DNA from: Rhizophagus clarus
Lineage: Eukaryota > Glomeromycota > Glomeromycetes > Glomerales > Glomeraceae
Direction of reading: 5' to 3'
Assembly: GCA_015698045.1 (NCBI GenBank)
Contig: BLAL01000306.1
Location: forward strand, 124,001-188,000
Length of the DNA: 64,000 bases
The position numbers and the translations under genes were made by a program. Position 1 is the stretch's first letter. Each line of letters opens with the position of its first letter. Of this stretch, positions 9,416-19,016 are shown piece after piece. The notes beneath the pieces are model-generated. The model was not told the DNA's origin, ran no database searches, and saw only the letters and a program-made list of their open reading frames with translations.

Positions 9416-11373
9416 ATCTTGATCAGCTAAATAGCAACTTTGATCTAGGGATAAAGTTAGTACAAAAGAAAATCTGCAAACTTGAAGAGGAAATTAAAGC
9501 CTGTGAGCGATATATTTCTCATCTTGAAAAGAATTTACAATCTTATGATGAAGAAGTTAATCAGCTAAAGGATAAATGTAAGGTTATTCTAGGTGAACTT
9601 AAAAAATGTCAGGATCACCTGGAGCTAAAAGAAGAGGCATTAGTTATTCAAGATAATCGAATTATCCAGCTAGAAGACATAATAGATAAACTTAAATCTC
9701 GTATACAAGAATTATCAAAATCTAATAATAATCATTCCGAAGAAGAACAAAAAAATATGGCAATACCTGATATTTTAATAAATATTGCTAGAGCGCTAGA
9801 TCGGGTGGAATCATATTTTGATGGGGATACATCATTCAACCCCAAAAATACACTAGATGGTATACGAATCTTATTAACAACTGCTCGTGGACTTATGCAA
9901 AGACATGCTCAAGATGCTATTAACATGCAAGGTTTATACCGTACAGCTAATGAGCGAATCAATGCCCTTAGGAATGAATTAACAAATACTAGAAATGATT
10001 ATATTCAAGCTCAATTATTAACTTTAGCATATAATAATGAGGTAAATGAGCGTCGACGTTGGTGGCAAATAGCACAGGATAGGCAAACTAATGGACAAAG
10101 GATAGCCTTAAGAAAGCAAAATCGAATAAATGTATTAATAGGAGAAAAAGCTATTCTTCAGCGAATAAATCAGAGACGCAAAGCAGAGGCAGAATTAGCA
10201 GAATTCAATCGGGCATTTGTATTTAATAGATACCAAAAATGGAAGGGTAGGGAATTAAATTCACGACAAATTATTTTGAATTTACAAAACAATCCTCCAG
10301 GAAACATGGCTACAATACAAGATGTCATGCATACATTAGCACCATTACTTGCGCAATTACCCAATTATGATGGGCAGGAACCACCAGACGTATATTATCA
10401 AAAGCTTAGAAATATAAATGAGATGGCACGTCCTTTAGCCGTTGCTGGCTTTAATGCCGTTGCAAGATGTCAAGTTATGATAAATAAAATGACAGGTAGG
10501 TTTGCACCTGTTCCTGCCAATGATCCTTATGCAGTAGGTAATCCAGCTATTAATACTGAACCTCGCTTCCTAAACTGGTTGCGTGAAAAATATAGAGAAG
10601 TTATGGTAGGGACTAACCGAAGTGCTATATTTGCTCTTGTTAATGAAAAGTTTTTAGAGACAGATACTCCTGATAGTTATGAAAAACGAATTAAACCACT
10701 AGTACAAGCAATGCCAGATGCTGATGCCTTACCTTATCTATTTAATCAATTGCCTTCTGATTTAGAAATGAGAGTTAGAATTGCTACTCCTGCTACAGTC
10801 ATTGCATTTTTTACAGACTTGCGTAATATATGGCATGAAAGTGCAGGCAAAAGAATACAAGCTCATACAATAGCTCCAGTTAATTATAAAGCTCAACCAC
10901 AAAAAGATGATTTTAAAATTCGTCTAGCAAGAGATTTGGGATATACAGGAATAGGAACAGATGACGCTACATTAGAAAATTTTATTTATGAAGAACTTAA
11001 AAAGAGATTAGGAGGTCAAACAGCTCATGTTAGAAAGAGTCCCTTTACACCCAGAAGTGCCTATGCCACAAAGAAAGTTGTTAGAAAGGTAGTGCCAAGT
11101 AAAGCATCAAGTAAACTTGTCCGGCATTGCTCAGTATGTGGAAATGCTGGACATACAAAGGTTAATTGCCCCAGACTAAAGCGGACTAAAAAAGTTAATT
11201 ATGTATACCAAAATGAGGAAGAAGATCCTGAAGACTCTGAAGATTCTGAAGAATACATATTGGAAGAAGATTCTGAAGAAGAAATTGAAGATGATAATGA
11301 GGATGATATTGATGACGAATCACGAAATTGCTATGCTTTAAAAAAAAAGTGGTGCGAAGTGGAGTACCTATAA
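9397..11373 (+). CDS. Gag-like protein with coiled coil, capsid-like region and CCHC zinc knuckle (658 aa)
   Basis: Residues about 20-115 form a long coiled coil (heptad-rich, Glu/Lys/Leu). A second helical region spans about 125-290. Residues about 320-500 resemble the retrotransposon Gag capsid region: APLLAQLPNYDGQEPPDVYY, then RFLNWLREKYREVM and SYEKRIKPLVQAMPD. A CCHC knuckle, CSVCGNAGHTKVNCP, begins at residue 578 in a basic stretch, followed by a strongly acidic tail (DPEDSEDSEE...EDDIDDES). The Met at 9757 could be an alternative start, which would avoid overlap with the integrase gene. A Gag-type protein inside a Polinton-like DNA element is unusual. Role inferred: particle or nucleoprotein formation. 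Confidence 0.75.
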   Translation: MGVEQTYLDQLNSNFDLGIKLVQKKICKLEEEIKACERYISHLEKNLQSYDEEVNQLKDKCKVILGELKKCQDHLELKEEALVIQDNRIIQLEDIIDKLKSRIQELSKSNNNHSEEEQKNMAIPDILINIARALDRVESYFDGDTSFNPKNTLDGIRILLTTARGLMQRHAQDAINMQGLYRTANERINALRNELTNTRNDYIQAQLLTLAYNNEVNERRRWWQIAQDRQTNGQRIALRKQNRINVLIGEKAILQRINQRRKAEAELAEFNRAFVFNRYQKWKGRELNSRQIILNLQNNPPGNMATIQDVMHTLAPLLAQLPNYDGQEPPDVYYQKLRNINEMARPLAVAGFNAVARCQVMINKMTGRFAPVPANDPYAVGNPAINTEPRFLNWLREKYREVMVGTNRSAIFALVNEKFLETDTPDSYEKRIKPLVQAMPDADALPYLFNQLPSDLEMRVRIATPATVIAFFTDLRNIWHESAGKRIQAHTIAPVNYKAQPQKDDFKIRLARDLGYTGIGTDDATLENFIYEELKKRLGGQTAHVRKSPFTPRSAYATKKVVRKVVPSKASSKLVRHCSVCGNAGHTKVNCPRLKRTKKVNYVYQNEEEDPEDSEDSEEYILEEDSEEEIEDDNEDDIDDESRNCYALKKKWCEVEYL

Positions 11374-12257
11374 AAAAGAGTATCAAATCAAAAGAAGAAA
11401 CCACCAAGAAGTCCCCTACTTCCAAATCTCGTACTAGTAATATAGCCATAGCTACAGATCTAATGTATCAAATAGCATTAAAATCGTCAATAGCATCATT
11501 AGTTCCTCATTGTCCTAGAGAGATTCTTATAGAAATTTCAAAATTTATTAATATGATATTCCCCAAAATAAAAGACCATTGCTTGAATACAGAAATGCCA
11601 AATGATACGGTTAAAAGAAGGGAATTAGCATGGGAAAATGTTACAAAAAAATTTCAAGATGTCTTATTTCCACTAATACAGGCCACAAATACCGAACAGA
11701 AGCTTCTTTTACAAGTTCCAGAAAATAATAATGAAACTGTTCCAAATGCCCCCAGCTCAAATGAAGATATGGTTATAACAGATTCTACTAAAATAAAGGA
11801 AAACAATACTACTTCCTCTAACTATATTATACCAGAGAGCATTCAACTAGCCATTAAGGCATATGCATTAGCTAAAAAAAAAAATAGCCAAATATATTGG
11901 CCAAAGCCCTTGGAGATAAATTTTCTCCAAATAAAGGATGCCGATGATGTTGCAACCATCTCATGTAAGGTAGGGGATATAACTATACCATATGCAATGA
12001 TTGATAGTGGATCAGATTCATCAATATTCTCAGAAAATGTTGCTATTCATTTGGGTCAAAAAATAAATAGAAAGAAGATTCATCGACTTAATGGGGTTGC
12101 AAGTAAGTCTCATTCTCTTGGTACGGTTGATAGTGTTCCTGTAACTATAGAGGATAAGGAAAATAGAGATACCATTTCAGATGAATTTTCTGTCGTCCCT
12201 ACAGAATATGATGATAATGGAAATGAGTTATCACTATTTATTCTTGGAACGAAATAG
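11328..12257 (+). CDS. Retropepsin-like aspartyl protease protein (309 aa)
   Basis: The C-terminal third carries the retropepsin active-site block PYAMIDSGSDSSIFSENVAI (Asp-Ser-Gly near residue 226), preceded by the usual strand-rich region (VATISCKVGDITI). Residues 1-40 are Lys/Ser-rich; the middle (40-190) is helical and polar. Retropepsins act as dimers and usually cut Gag polyproteins, which fits the gene next door. It overlaps the 3' end of the Gag-like gene by 46 nt in the -1 frame across an A-rich run, the arrangement that gag-pro genes use for ribosomal frameshifting. Whether that happens here is inferred. Confidence 0.7.
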   Translation: MLCFKKKVVRSGVPIKKSIKSKEETTKKSPTSKSRTSNIAIATDLMYQIALKSSIASLVPHCPREILIEISKFINMIFPKIKDHCLNTEMPNDTVKRRELAWENVTKKFQDVLFPLIQATNTEQKLLLQVPENNNETVPNAPSSNEDMVITDSTKIKENNTTSSNYIIPESIQLAIKAYALAKKKNSQIYWPKPLEINFLQIKDADDVATISCKVGDITIPYAMIDSGSDSSIFSENVAIHLGQKINRKKIHRLNGVASKSHSLGTVDSVPVTIEDKENRDTISDEFSVVPTEYDDNGNELSLFILGTK

Positions 12258-12397
12258 CAACATCGGGCAGGATGGGAACCCTTAGTAAAGGGAGAATTTA
12301 AGACAATCCGAAATGGAAAGACTATTACCATCCCCCTATCAGTTCACAAGTCCCAGCGTAATGTCTTCACTGTAGGGAAGGAACCAGAACCTATAAA

Positions 12398-12679
12398 AAA
12401 AAACTAGCTAGCAAACGATCTAATAAGGAACGTATATGTAAAAGATGTGGTAAGGAATTCTTATATCCATCTAAACTTGAACAACATTTAGCTAATAAAA
12501 CTCCATGTATTTTTTCTTCCAATAGTTTAGCAAGTAGTTCTAATAGCTCAAGTAGTTCAAGTAGTTCAAGTGGTTCAAGTGGTTCAAGTGGTTCAAGTAC
12601 TTCAAGTAGTTCAAATACTTCAAGTAGTTCTAAAAGTTTGACAAAAAATATGGTGCCTATTCGACTATTTTTGGCATGA
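12398..12679 (+). CDS. C2H2-like zinc finger followed by Ser-rich linker (short frame)
   Basis: The frame encodes RICKRCGKEFLYPSKLEQHL then ANKTPC, a C-x2-C...H-x5-C finger of the kind common in fungal and large-DNA-virus proteins. A run of about 35 residues that are almost all Ser and Gly follows, built from AGTTCAAGT-type hexamers at about 12535-12635. The Ser repeat is a likely site of length variation. It lies directly downstream of the protease frame and ends convergently with the coiled-coil gene, overlapping it by 15 bp. It may be part of the protease-region transcript or a separate protein. Confidence 0.5.
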   Translation, partial: KKLASKRSNKERICKRCGKEFLYPSKLEQHLANKTPCIFSSNSLASSSNSSSSSSSSSGSSGSSGSSTSSSSNTSSSSKSLTKNMVPIRLFLA

Positions 12680-13588
12680 TATAACCTTTTGAAGTTCTTG
12701 AATAAGATGGTCAGAAAGTTTTGTACGAATAGAGGAACGAAATGAATATTTTTTTCGAATATCTGGATTATCTGGTGCATTAGCACGCCATCTATTCCAC
12801 AAGACTTTGGCATCTTTTTCATAAAAACTAATTGGCTCTATAGCACTATCAATACAGCCAGGATTAATAGAACGGATTCCATCATTATAAATAATAATTG
12901 TTTGATCTTTAGAATAGATAATATCATCCAATGTCTTGATAATATCTTTAACCGAAGAAAGGACATATTTAAGATCCTTTATTTCATTCTTAAATCGTGA
13001 TAGTAATGCAGATAACTTGCCAATCTCTCTATCTTTTTCAATATTAGCTTTATCCAAGGCAGAGATACGAGATTGGTATTGTTTCTCCAAGTCAGCCTTA
13101 CTGGATTTATATTGCTCTTCTAGCTGATACCTAAATGAATATAATTTCTGCTTCATATCTACCATACAGTTATTATATTCTCTCACTTTTCGAGCTAAAA
13201 GAGTATCATATTCATCTTTTAGACGTTTGCGTTCCTCAGAAACTTGTGTCTCAATAGTTTTCTTAATACTATTTTCCTGTTGTTGTACACGAAGTTCACG
13301 CTCTTCTAACTGTTTCTCAAATCCATCTAGCCTTGATAATGTACTAGAACCATCAGAAGTGGTATTTGCTTCAATCTTAAGCTTTTGGCGATTTTTTTTA
13401 TTAAAGTATCTTTCAACTTCTTTAGTAAGTAATTCCTCAATATCTGAACAAATACCTTTAGCCTGTTCCTCAGATAGGGGATTACTTTTACGAGTTGTTA
13501 GTCGTAACCATGCATCTTTTTTCATGGATGGTGGTAATTGGGCAAGCAAACTCTTATAGTGTTCATTAAAATGTGGTTGGCTAGACAT
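12665..13588 (-). CDS. Coiled-coil protein, 307 aa
   Basis: Residues about 85-235 are a continuous predicted coiled coil (LDGFEKQLEERELRVQQQEN, then YDTLLARKVREYNNCMVDMK and RISALDKANIEKDREIGKL). The N-terminus (YKSLLAQLPPSMKKDAWLRL) and the C-terminus (KDAKVLWNRWRANAPDNPDI) look globular. No enzyme motif. A minor structural, tail-fibre-like or scaffold role is conceivable but not shown. It is convergent with the zinc-finger frame and divergent from the 85-aa frame at 13636. Start at 13588 chosen as the first ATG of a frame that stays open throughout. Confidence 0.65.
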   Translation of the reverse strand: MSSQPHFNEHYKSLLAQLPPSMKKDAWLRLTTRKSNPLSEEQAKGICSDIEELLTKEVERYFNKKNRQKLKIEANTTSDGSSTLSRLDGFEKQLEERELRVQQQENSIKKTIETQVSEERKRLKDEYDTLLARKVREYNNCMVDMKQKLYSFRYQLEEQYKSSKADLEKQYQSRISALDKANIEKDREIGKLSALLSRFKNEIKDLKYVLSSVKDIIKTLDDIIYSKDQTIIIYNDGIRSINPGCIDSAIEPISFYEKDAKVLWNRWRANAPDNPDIRKKYSFRSSIRTKLSDHLIQELQKVISCQK

Positions 13589-13635
13589 ATGCTTGATTAT
13601 ACTTTAACGCCTTTGGCAAGGTAAGTGATATAGTC

Positions 13636-13893
13636 TTGGAAAAATTCCTGGAAAAAAATATTCCAGGCATGCCATATTTTCCCAGAAGTTTGGGTATTCC
13701 ATATATTTTTAGTAAAAGTTTCCGTCTAGAATTAGCCAAAAAAATTGCTGAAGCCTATATTCTGGGAAAAAATACCGAGAAAATGCCAAAGAAAATACCC
13801 TTCCTTGTCCAAGAATTGCGGGGAGATTATCCTGAAATTTATAAGAAGGGGAATGTGAACCGAGTTCACAATGTCACGTGTATGGCGCAGTAA
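13636..13893 (+). CDS. Small basic protein, 85 aa, function unknown
   Basis: Basic and helical (SKSFRLELAKKIAEAYILGK; PKKIPFLVQELRGDYPEIYK). Divergent from the coiled-coil gene with a 47-bp gap, so probably driven from a shared control region. No recognised domain. It may be spurious because it is short, but its composition is not that of antisense or low-complexity DNA. Confidence 0.4.
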   Translation: MEKFLEKNIPGMPYFPRSLGIPYIFSKSFRLELAKKIAEAYILGKNTEKMPKKIPFLVQELRGDYPEIYKKGNVNRVHNVTCMAQ

Positions 13894-13988
13894 ATATTAT
13901 TACTTTGGAATAATAGTCTGAATCTTCTCTAGCTTAGCTTTATTGTATGATAGATCAGGATTATTAATATCAATTGGCAATGGTTTTT

Positions 13989-14183
13989 TCAGTCTATTAA
14001 ACTCCCTTGATAATTATTTTGCACAAAATCTAACTCTCGTGCTAATCTATCTAATGTTAATTGTAGTCCAATTATATAAAGTTTTTGACGATCTTCTGCT
14101 CTAACTCCATTTTGGAATACCATTTTGATATTCTTTTTTACTTCATCTATAATATCCTCTAATCCCACTATGCTGGTTGTCAT
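13989..14183 (-). CDS. Small helical protein, 64 aa
   Basis: Two amphipathic helices (VGLEDIIDEVKKNIKMVFQN and QLTLDRLARELDFVQNN). Lies downstream of the HNH gene on the same strand, 192 bp away. No recognised family. Possible small accessory factor of the replication genes. Confidence 0.4.
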   Translation of the reverse strand: MTTSIVGLEDIIDEVKKNIKMVFQNGVRAEDRQKLYIIGLQLTLDRLARELDFVQNNYQGSLID

Positions 14184-14375
14184 TTTTAGTGATTTATAAT
14201 TAAATATTTAATATGCTAGAAAAAAAAAATCTAATAATGTTTACACTATACCTTTTATAAATATGACTTTTCTAACCCATTACTAAATTATATCTGAATG
14301 CTAGATATATGGGATACACATTCATTTTGATATTTCTCTGGGAGCTTGGCCTTCATGGCTCTTTTTTCAGCTACT

Positions 14376-14669
14376 TTAACGGCGGTGTCTTTCATTGCAC
14401 TGGAGACAAGTAAGTCTTACATTCTGAAGATAATGACCCTCAGAATCATCTATCCGATCAATCGAAAATGATTGTGGATGGCGCTTCAGATAGCCTTGGA
14501 ATAAGAGTGGAACACAACATACCTTACAAACTTTCTTTTGCTGATATGCCATAGAAATTATCTCTTCTGGCGTGATTGATGGAATAGCTTTCTCCTCATC
14601 ATTCTCTGCTAGATAGAGCGGATTCTCACATACCGTAGTGTCTTCAATCAAAACAGTCTTATCATCCAC
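14376..14669 (-). CDS. HNH-type endonuclease-like protein (97 aa)
   Basis: The C-terminal half has the zinc-binding HNH pattern: CKVCCVPLLFQG, then FSIDRIDDSEGHYLQNVRLT and CLQCNERH. The SIDRID...H...N spacing and CxxC pairs match the HNH family that tolerates D-R-I-D in place of H-I-D-H. It starts 3 bp beyond the stop of the polymerase-helicase gene on the same strand and so is very likely co-transcribed with it. A nuclease next to a replicase could nick or resolve replication intermediates. This is an inference from position. Confidence 0.65.
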   Translation of the reverse strand: MDDKTVLIEDTTVCENPLYLAENDEEKAIPSITPEEIISMAYQQKKVCKVCCVPLLFQGYLKRHPQSFSIDRIDDSEGHYLQNVRLTCLQCNERHRR

Positions 14670-14672
14670 CTC

Positions 14673-17600
14673 CTAATCCTCAGCTATCATAAGCGGTCTT
14701 GGAAAATGTCGCTTCTTTTTCCGATCATCTAGCCTATGGCGTCTTAATTTTGCCTCAATAATTTGGGGGCAAGGAGTTGCTTGAAGTTCAGTAGGTTCGA
14801 TATATTCAAGGACACCATCTGGTGGTTTAACTCGAATCATTTGAGCCATATATCGTACTCGACTACAGGCTGTATATACGGCATTGTTAATCCAGCCTTC
14901 CAGACTATGTTCCACAATGAAACAACGTTTCGGAGGCTCGACAGTCTGTCCTTGGATTCGATGAATTGTTCCCCAGCCGGCATATTTCCACTCAGCAGGG
15001 AGTCCGCGCAATACTATTTCAAGTGGTACATTTACCATCGTACCAACATATGCTTCAATAATTTCATTGCTACCTGGAATCTGCACAGGTTTTCCTTGAA
15101 TGCGGTACATATGCTTGATACTATCATCTGGGTCGAAGCGGATAATTGAGGGTACATTAGAAAAGCGTGACTTATGGGCCTGTATTAATGCACTTTCAAC
15201 TCGCATACCCATATCATTTGTGGAGCAAATCCAGATATCTTCTGGAGTCCATTCAGTAAGTGCATTCTTCCATAATGTTGTAGGTATAGCCTCACGGAAT
15301 TCTTGCAATTGGGTCATATCATCTTTCATCCACATGCGTAATTTTAATGCCTTAAGTTCGGGATCATAAGCACGATAATCGTCCATGCACCAGATTACTT
15401 CATCGGCCCACTCAGTAAGAAATTTATGTGGACCTTCTTTATCACCCCATGGCGTAAGTTGGCCTGGATCACCACACATGATATTCTGACATCCACGACT
15501 TTCGGCATAGGATAATAATCTTTGCAATACCTTCTTTGGAATCATACATGCCTCATCAAAGATAAGTATTTCAGCCAGAGCTTTTTTTCCAAGACATACG
15601 GGATCCCACTCATCAATAGGTGTTGCCCCTAGATGAAAATACTTATGATATGTCATAGCCGTTAAGCCTGGATTTTGCTTTCTATGGTATTCCGCAAGCA
15701 AATTTGCTGGTGTGAGAACTACAACTTTTCGACCAGGGAATGCACGAATGGCTCGTGTTGTTTTTCCGCTACCGCCTTGGCCGACTAGATAAACTTTTTG
15801 CAATGTTATTAGTTTCGAATCAATAGAAAGAGGGGGTGCGTCGCTTGGAGGGAATTCCAGTGTACCTTCATAATTGATGGCCCAGGATGATGCTTCTTTA
15901 CGATAAGTATATCCCTCTTTTTTCTTGCGCCATTGGCCATACTTAATTTCTGGTGTTTCTAGAACAATAACCGATTCATACTGCTTTCTTTTTTTATCTA
16001 GTTCAGCCTCATATTTCGCATGCACTTCTTCTAACTCTGCACTATTTTTCGCTTTAACAAAGAGGCTTTTATCGAAATCCGGGAGCAATTCTTGTCCCAT
16101 TTCAACAACAGTTTCATCTAAAATGGTTTCGGAAATTGCGGTGGTGTAAATGGCGTCCGTGCATACTCGTAATACATTTTCTATCAGAAAACGTTTTAGC
16201 TGTTCGAGTACAGCAATATGGGTATAGGCAAGGACGAAAGAACGGATATGTAACCACTGCCCACGCTTTTCATCATCCTCATACTTGATTAAAGTTCCTT
16301 GCTCTGTTCGGGTCCAGTTTGGTCGGCGTTTATTTTTTGCTAGCCAGTTGACCAACATATCTGCTTCATTTATATCCCGAACTAAAATAGATGTTACTTG
16401 CGCATTACGAGCACAAGAGCCCACAAAGCGAACAGCTAAATCACGATCTGGTGGAAACTTAATGCAGGATTTTTTACCTACACTGTATATAATTTCTCTT
16501 GGAGTTGCACTTGTAAGCCACCCCCTGCTTAGCAAATAATCGACTAAGGGCGTTGGTATCCAGCCTTCTTTTTCTGTAAGATGTTGCCCAATAAGCCCTG
16601 CTGTAAATGGATGCAAGTTTTGAGCGAATTCCCATGCTATAAGCTGAACAATACCTGTCAAGTTGCGAATAGTATCAATATTGTCAACTTGAGCACATCG
16701 TTGTATCCTTTCTGGGAATCCATATCGTCGGACCCAAGGCAATGCTTCTGATGCGCTTCTTTCTGAATCTTCACAGCCAAGATATGCTCCACGAAGATCT
16801 ATGTGTATATGCTTGGGGGGAGGGTTTATTGGTGCATTCCATACCATAGATTCCACCTGTGATTTATGCCAGATCTCTACAACATTTCTAGGCGTAGGTG
16901 CAATACCTTCTTTTTCTCGCCAGCAACAGAATCGATAAGACTGAGCGCCTCCTAGTGACTTCCAAACTTTATCAAAATCAGCCTTAAGCTCTTCTGAAGG
17001 AGCCAGTGTATTAGGCTGATGCTCATCTTCGATCCATTGACGAATATCTACATTCTCTTCCCATAAAAATTCTTCAGGTATAGATTGCGATTTTTCACAT
17101 ATGAATGCGTCGTTCAGCTTCTTCCATTCATGAGAACTACGATAAAGAATACCTTCATGAGTTAGAATCTCCTTACCTACAATCCATATTCTTGTAGCTC
17201 TTGGAAGGTTTCTTGTGACAAATGATATAAGAGCTTCAGCAATCTTTTTTTCATCGATATTAACCTCCCCCTTCTTAGTTTTCGTGCATGCGGAAACAAG
17301 TGCTCTTTCACATTCATAGTCCATATCATAGACTGAAGATACTCGAGGCATTTCAGGTATACCTCCTGTCCATGCATGATTATTATGGCAAAATACTGTT
17401 AGCTTACGTTGTTTAAGATACCTACCACTATTCCACATTTTGTTACCTAAAATATCCTTGACGACGATTTTCATCCCTATACCTCCAGATTTTTCTGGCT
17501 TTTCAAGGATATGCAAATCATCTAAAGTACAGCCGGGTGCTTGTACCTTTTCATTAAATTTCGCAAGGGCACTTTCACGAGCTGGCGTTAGCCCTATAGC

Positions 17601-18875
17601 CCGCTTTGTTCCTCCATGCTCTATTAGTCGTTGTAATTCTGCTACGATACAATTCAAGTCGCCATCATAAAATGGTCCTGGTGGTCCTTGTGGTCTCGGA
17701 ACTGGTCGAAGTTCATAGCAAATATGGTTAACATACTCTCGGGTTTTTGCTCTTAAAAATATATCTATTCCTTCTAATTGTCCCGGTGTTATCTCTTCTC
17801 CTGTAAGACTACCAGCTTTCTTTTTCTTACCGAAATGCCATCCTTTATCTCCCATTTCTTCGACCATACCTTCAGATGTGTAGAGTCTAGTAAAAAGTGT
17901 ATACTCTGTAGAATTATAAAGAAGATGGCAAACTTCTGATGCCATTCTAACTCCGACTAATTCATCACTATGCCACCATACAGTTCCATCTTCATGAATT
18001 CCTGGACCATATAATTTTTGACGCGGACATGCCATGAACTGAAAACGTAATGTATAGGGCAGGCCTTCTAGCTCAAGATTATATGGCTCGTCTTGATACT
18101 CATTAAATTTAATCGCATCTGAATCTTTCCAGGATAACCACCCCCTTTTATCTATTAATAGAAGTTCATCCAGGCTGGCTTTTCCATAAAAATGAGCACA
18201 CAATGACGGCCATCCATGAGGATCTATGTGATACTCTTCTTTTCCTTCTGGAACCCATACCTCCTTTATGCCCAGAAAGACACCAGATTTATCATGTTGT
18301 ATTTGCTCTACCATTCTACCCATTCTCCAATCACTGGCCACCCCAATAACATATTCTTCATCATCATCCATTAGATCCCGAATTTTCTTAGCATAACTAT
18401 TTGTTATATGTGGTTTATATGCCTCTCTAGAAAGCTTCCAATACTCAAATCCATGTTCGTTTTTTACCTTTTTGGGCGCTAACTTTGGAATTCGTCTTGA
18501 AAACCACCAAATTGATCCATCCTCATGCTGTTCTGGATTTTCTTTTCCTAGCCACTCTTGCTTGTCTGCCCATTCATCAAATGTAGTGGGAAGTATCTCT
18601 TCTGATTCTTTTGGCTTAAAACCCTTTACTGGACCTGCTAGCCAGTCAGCCAATTCATCTATAGATTTGTTTTGCGAAACATCATGCGTCCCATTTCTTT
18701 TTTCCTTTTTCCGGTCAGCTACCACCTGAAGTTGTGCGATTTCCTCTTGATACTTAGCAAGCAAATCATTGGAACGTGGGTATGGTATCGTGTCTAGCGT
18801 TACCCCCTTAAGCTCTGCAAGTTTGGCTCGAATTTCTTTACGAATATTTGCTTGGCTAGCTTGACGAGATGACAT
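14673..18875 (-). CDS. PolB-like DNA polymerase fused to SF1 helicase (1400 aa)
   Basis: Residues about 1-470 are a large region of unknown fold with repeated W-rich blocks (EDGSIWWFSRRIP; EDGTVWWHSDELV). About 470-660 resembles a divergent exonuclease/N-terminal part. The palm-like part has motif A (HIHIDLRGAYLG, near residue 692) and motif C (RVCTDAIYT, near 905), preceded by SFVLAYTHIAVLEQLKRFL as in family B enzymes. The helicase follows: Walker A VGQGGSGKTT near 1033, Walker B ILIFDEACMI, motif III MCGDPGQLTPWGD, and late motifs WGTIHRIQGQT and VYTACSRVRY, placing it with Pif1/RecD-like SF1 helicases. Together they could replicate the element. Polymerase assignment is weaker than the helicase, since motif C reads CTD rather than DTD. 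First gene of a two-gene unit with HNH. Confidence 0.8.
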   Translation of the reverse strand: MSSRQASQANIRKEIRAKLAELKGVTLDTIPYPRSNDLLAKYQEEIAQLQVVADRKKEKRNGTHDVSQNKSIDELADWLAGPVKGFKPKESEEILPTTFDEWADKQEWLGKENPEQHEDGSIWWFSRRIPKLAPKKVKNEHGFEYWKLSREAYKPHITNSYAKKIRDLMDDDEEYVIGVASDWRMGRMVEQIQHDKSGVFLGIKEVWVPEGKEEYHIDPHGWPSLCAHFYGKASLDELLLIDKRGWLSWKDSDAIKFNEYQDEPYNLELEGLPYTLRFQFMACPRQKLYGPGIHEDGTVWWHSDELVGVRMASEVCHLLYNSTEYTLFTRLYTSEGMVEEMGDKGWHFGKKKKAGSLTGEEITPGQLEGIDIFLRAKTREYVNHICYELRPVPRPQGPPGPFYDGDLNCIVAELQRLIEHGGTKRAIGLTPARESALAKFNEKVQAPGCTLDDLHILEKPEKSGGIGMKIVVKDILGNKMWNSGRYLKQRKLTVFCHNNHAWTGGIPEMPRVSSVYDMDYECERALVSACTKTKKGEVNIDEKKIAEALISFVTRNLPRATRIWIVGKEILTHEGILYRSSHEWKKLNDAFICEKSQSIPEEFLWEENVDIRQWIEDEHQPNTLAPSEELKADFDKVWKSLGGAQSYRFCCWREKEGIAPTPRNVVEIWHKSQVESMVWNAPINPPPKHIHIDLRGAYLGCEDSERSASEALPWVRRYGFPERIQRCAQVDNIDTIRNLTGIVQLIAWEFAQNLHPFTAGLIGQHLTEKEGWIPTPLVDYLLSRGWLTSATPREIIYSVGKKSCIKFPPDRDLAVRFVGSCARNAQVTSILVRDINEADMLVNWLAKNKRRPNWTRTEQGTLIKYEDDEKRGQWLHIRSFVLAYTHIAVLEQLKRFLIENVLRVCTDAIYTTAISETILDETVVEMGQELLPDFDKSLFVKAKNSAELEEVHAKYEAELDKKRKQYESVIVLETPEIKYGQWRKKKEGYTYRKEASSWAINYEGTLEFPPSDAPPLSIDSKLITLQKVYLVGQGGSGKTTRAIRAFPGRKVVVLTPANLLAEYHRKQNPGLTAMTYHKYFHLGATPIDEWDPVCLGKKALAEILIFDEACMIPKKVLQRLLSYAESRGCQNIMCGDPGQLTPWGDKEGPHKFLTEWADEVIWCMDDYRAYDPELKALKLRMWMKDDMTQLQEFREAIPTTLWKNALTEWTPEDIWICSTNDMGMRVESALIQAHKSRFSNVPSIIRFDPDDSIKHMYRIQGKPVQIPGSNEIIEAYVGTMVNVPLEIVLRGLPAEWKYAGWGTIHRIQGQTVEPPKRCFIVEHSLEGWINNAVYTACSRVRYMAQMIRVKPPDGVLEYIEPTELQATPCPQIIEAKLRRHRLDDRKKKRHFPRPLMIAED

Positions 18876-19016
18876 CTTATATAGAATATCTTTCGCGGTG
18901 TAATAATATCCTCAGAAAATTTTAATTCAATTAATTAATTCCCCCTCCTGTCTCAATCTTTTAATTATAGATTTAGGGACAACTTTTTTCTTCTGAAGGT
19001 CTTGACCGAAGGAGGG

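Noticed and set aside
12391-12822. 143-aa minus-strand frame rich in Leu/Glu (ELLEVLEPLE)
   Set aside because: It is the antisense of the Ser-repeat tract and overlaps the coiled-coil gene in another frame.
14763-18729. Plus-strand frames within the replicase region
   Set aside because: All are antisense shadows of the 1400-aa gene.
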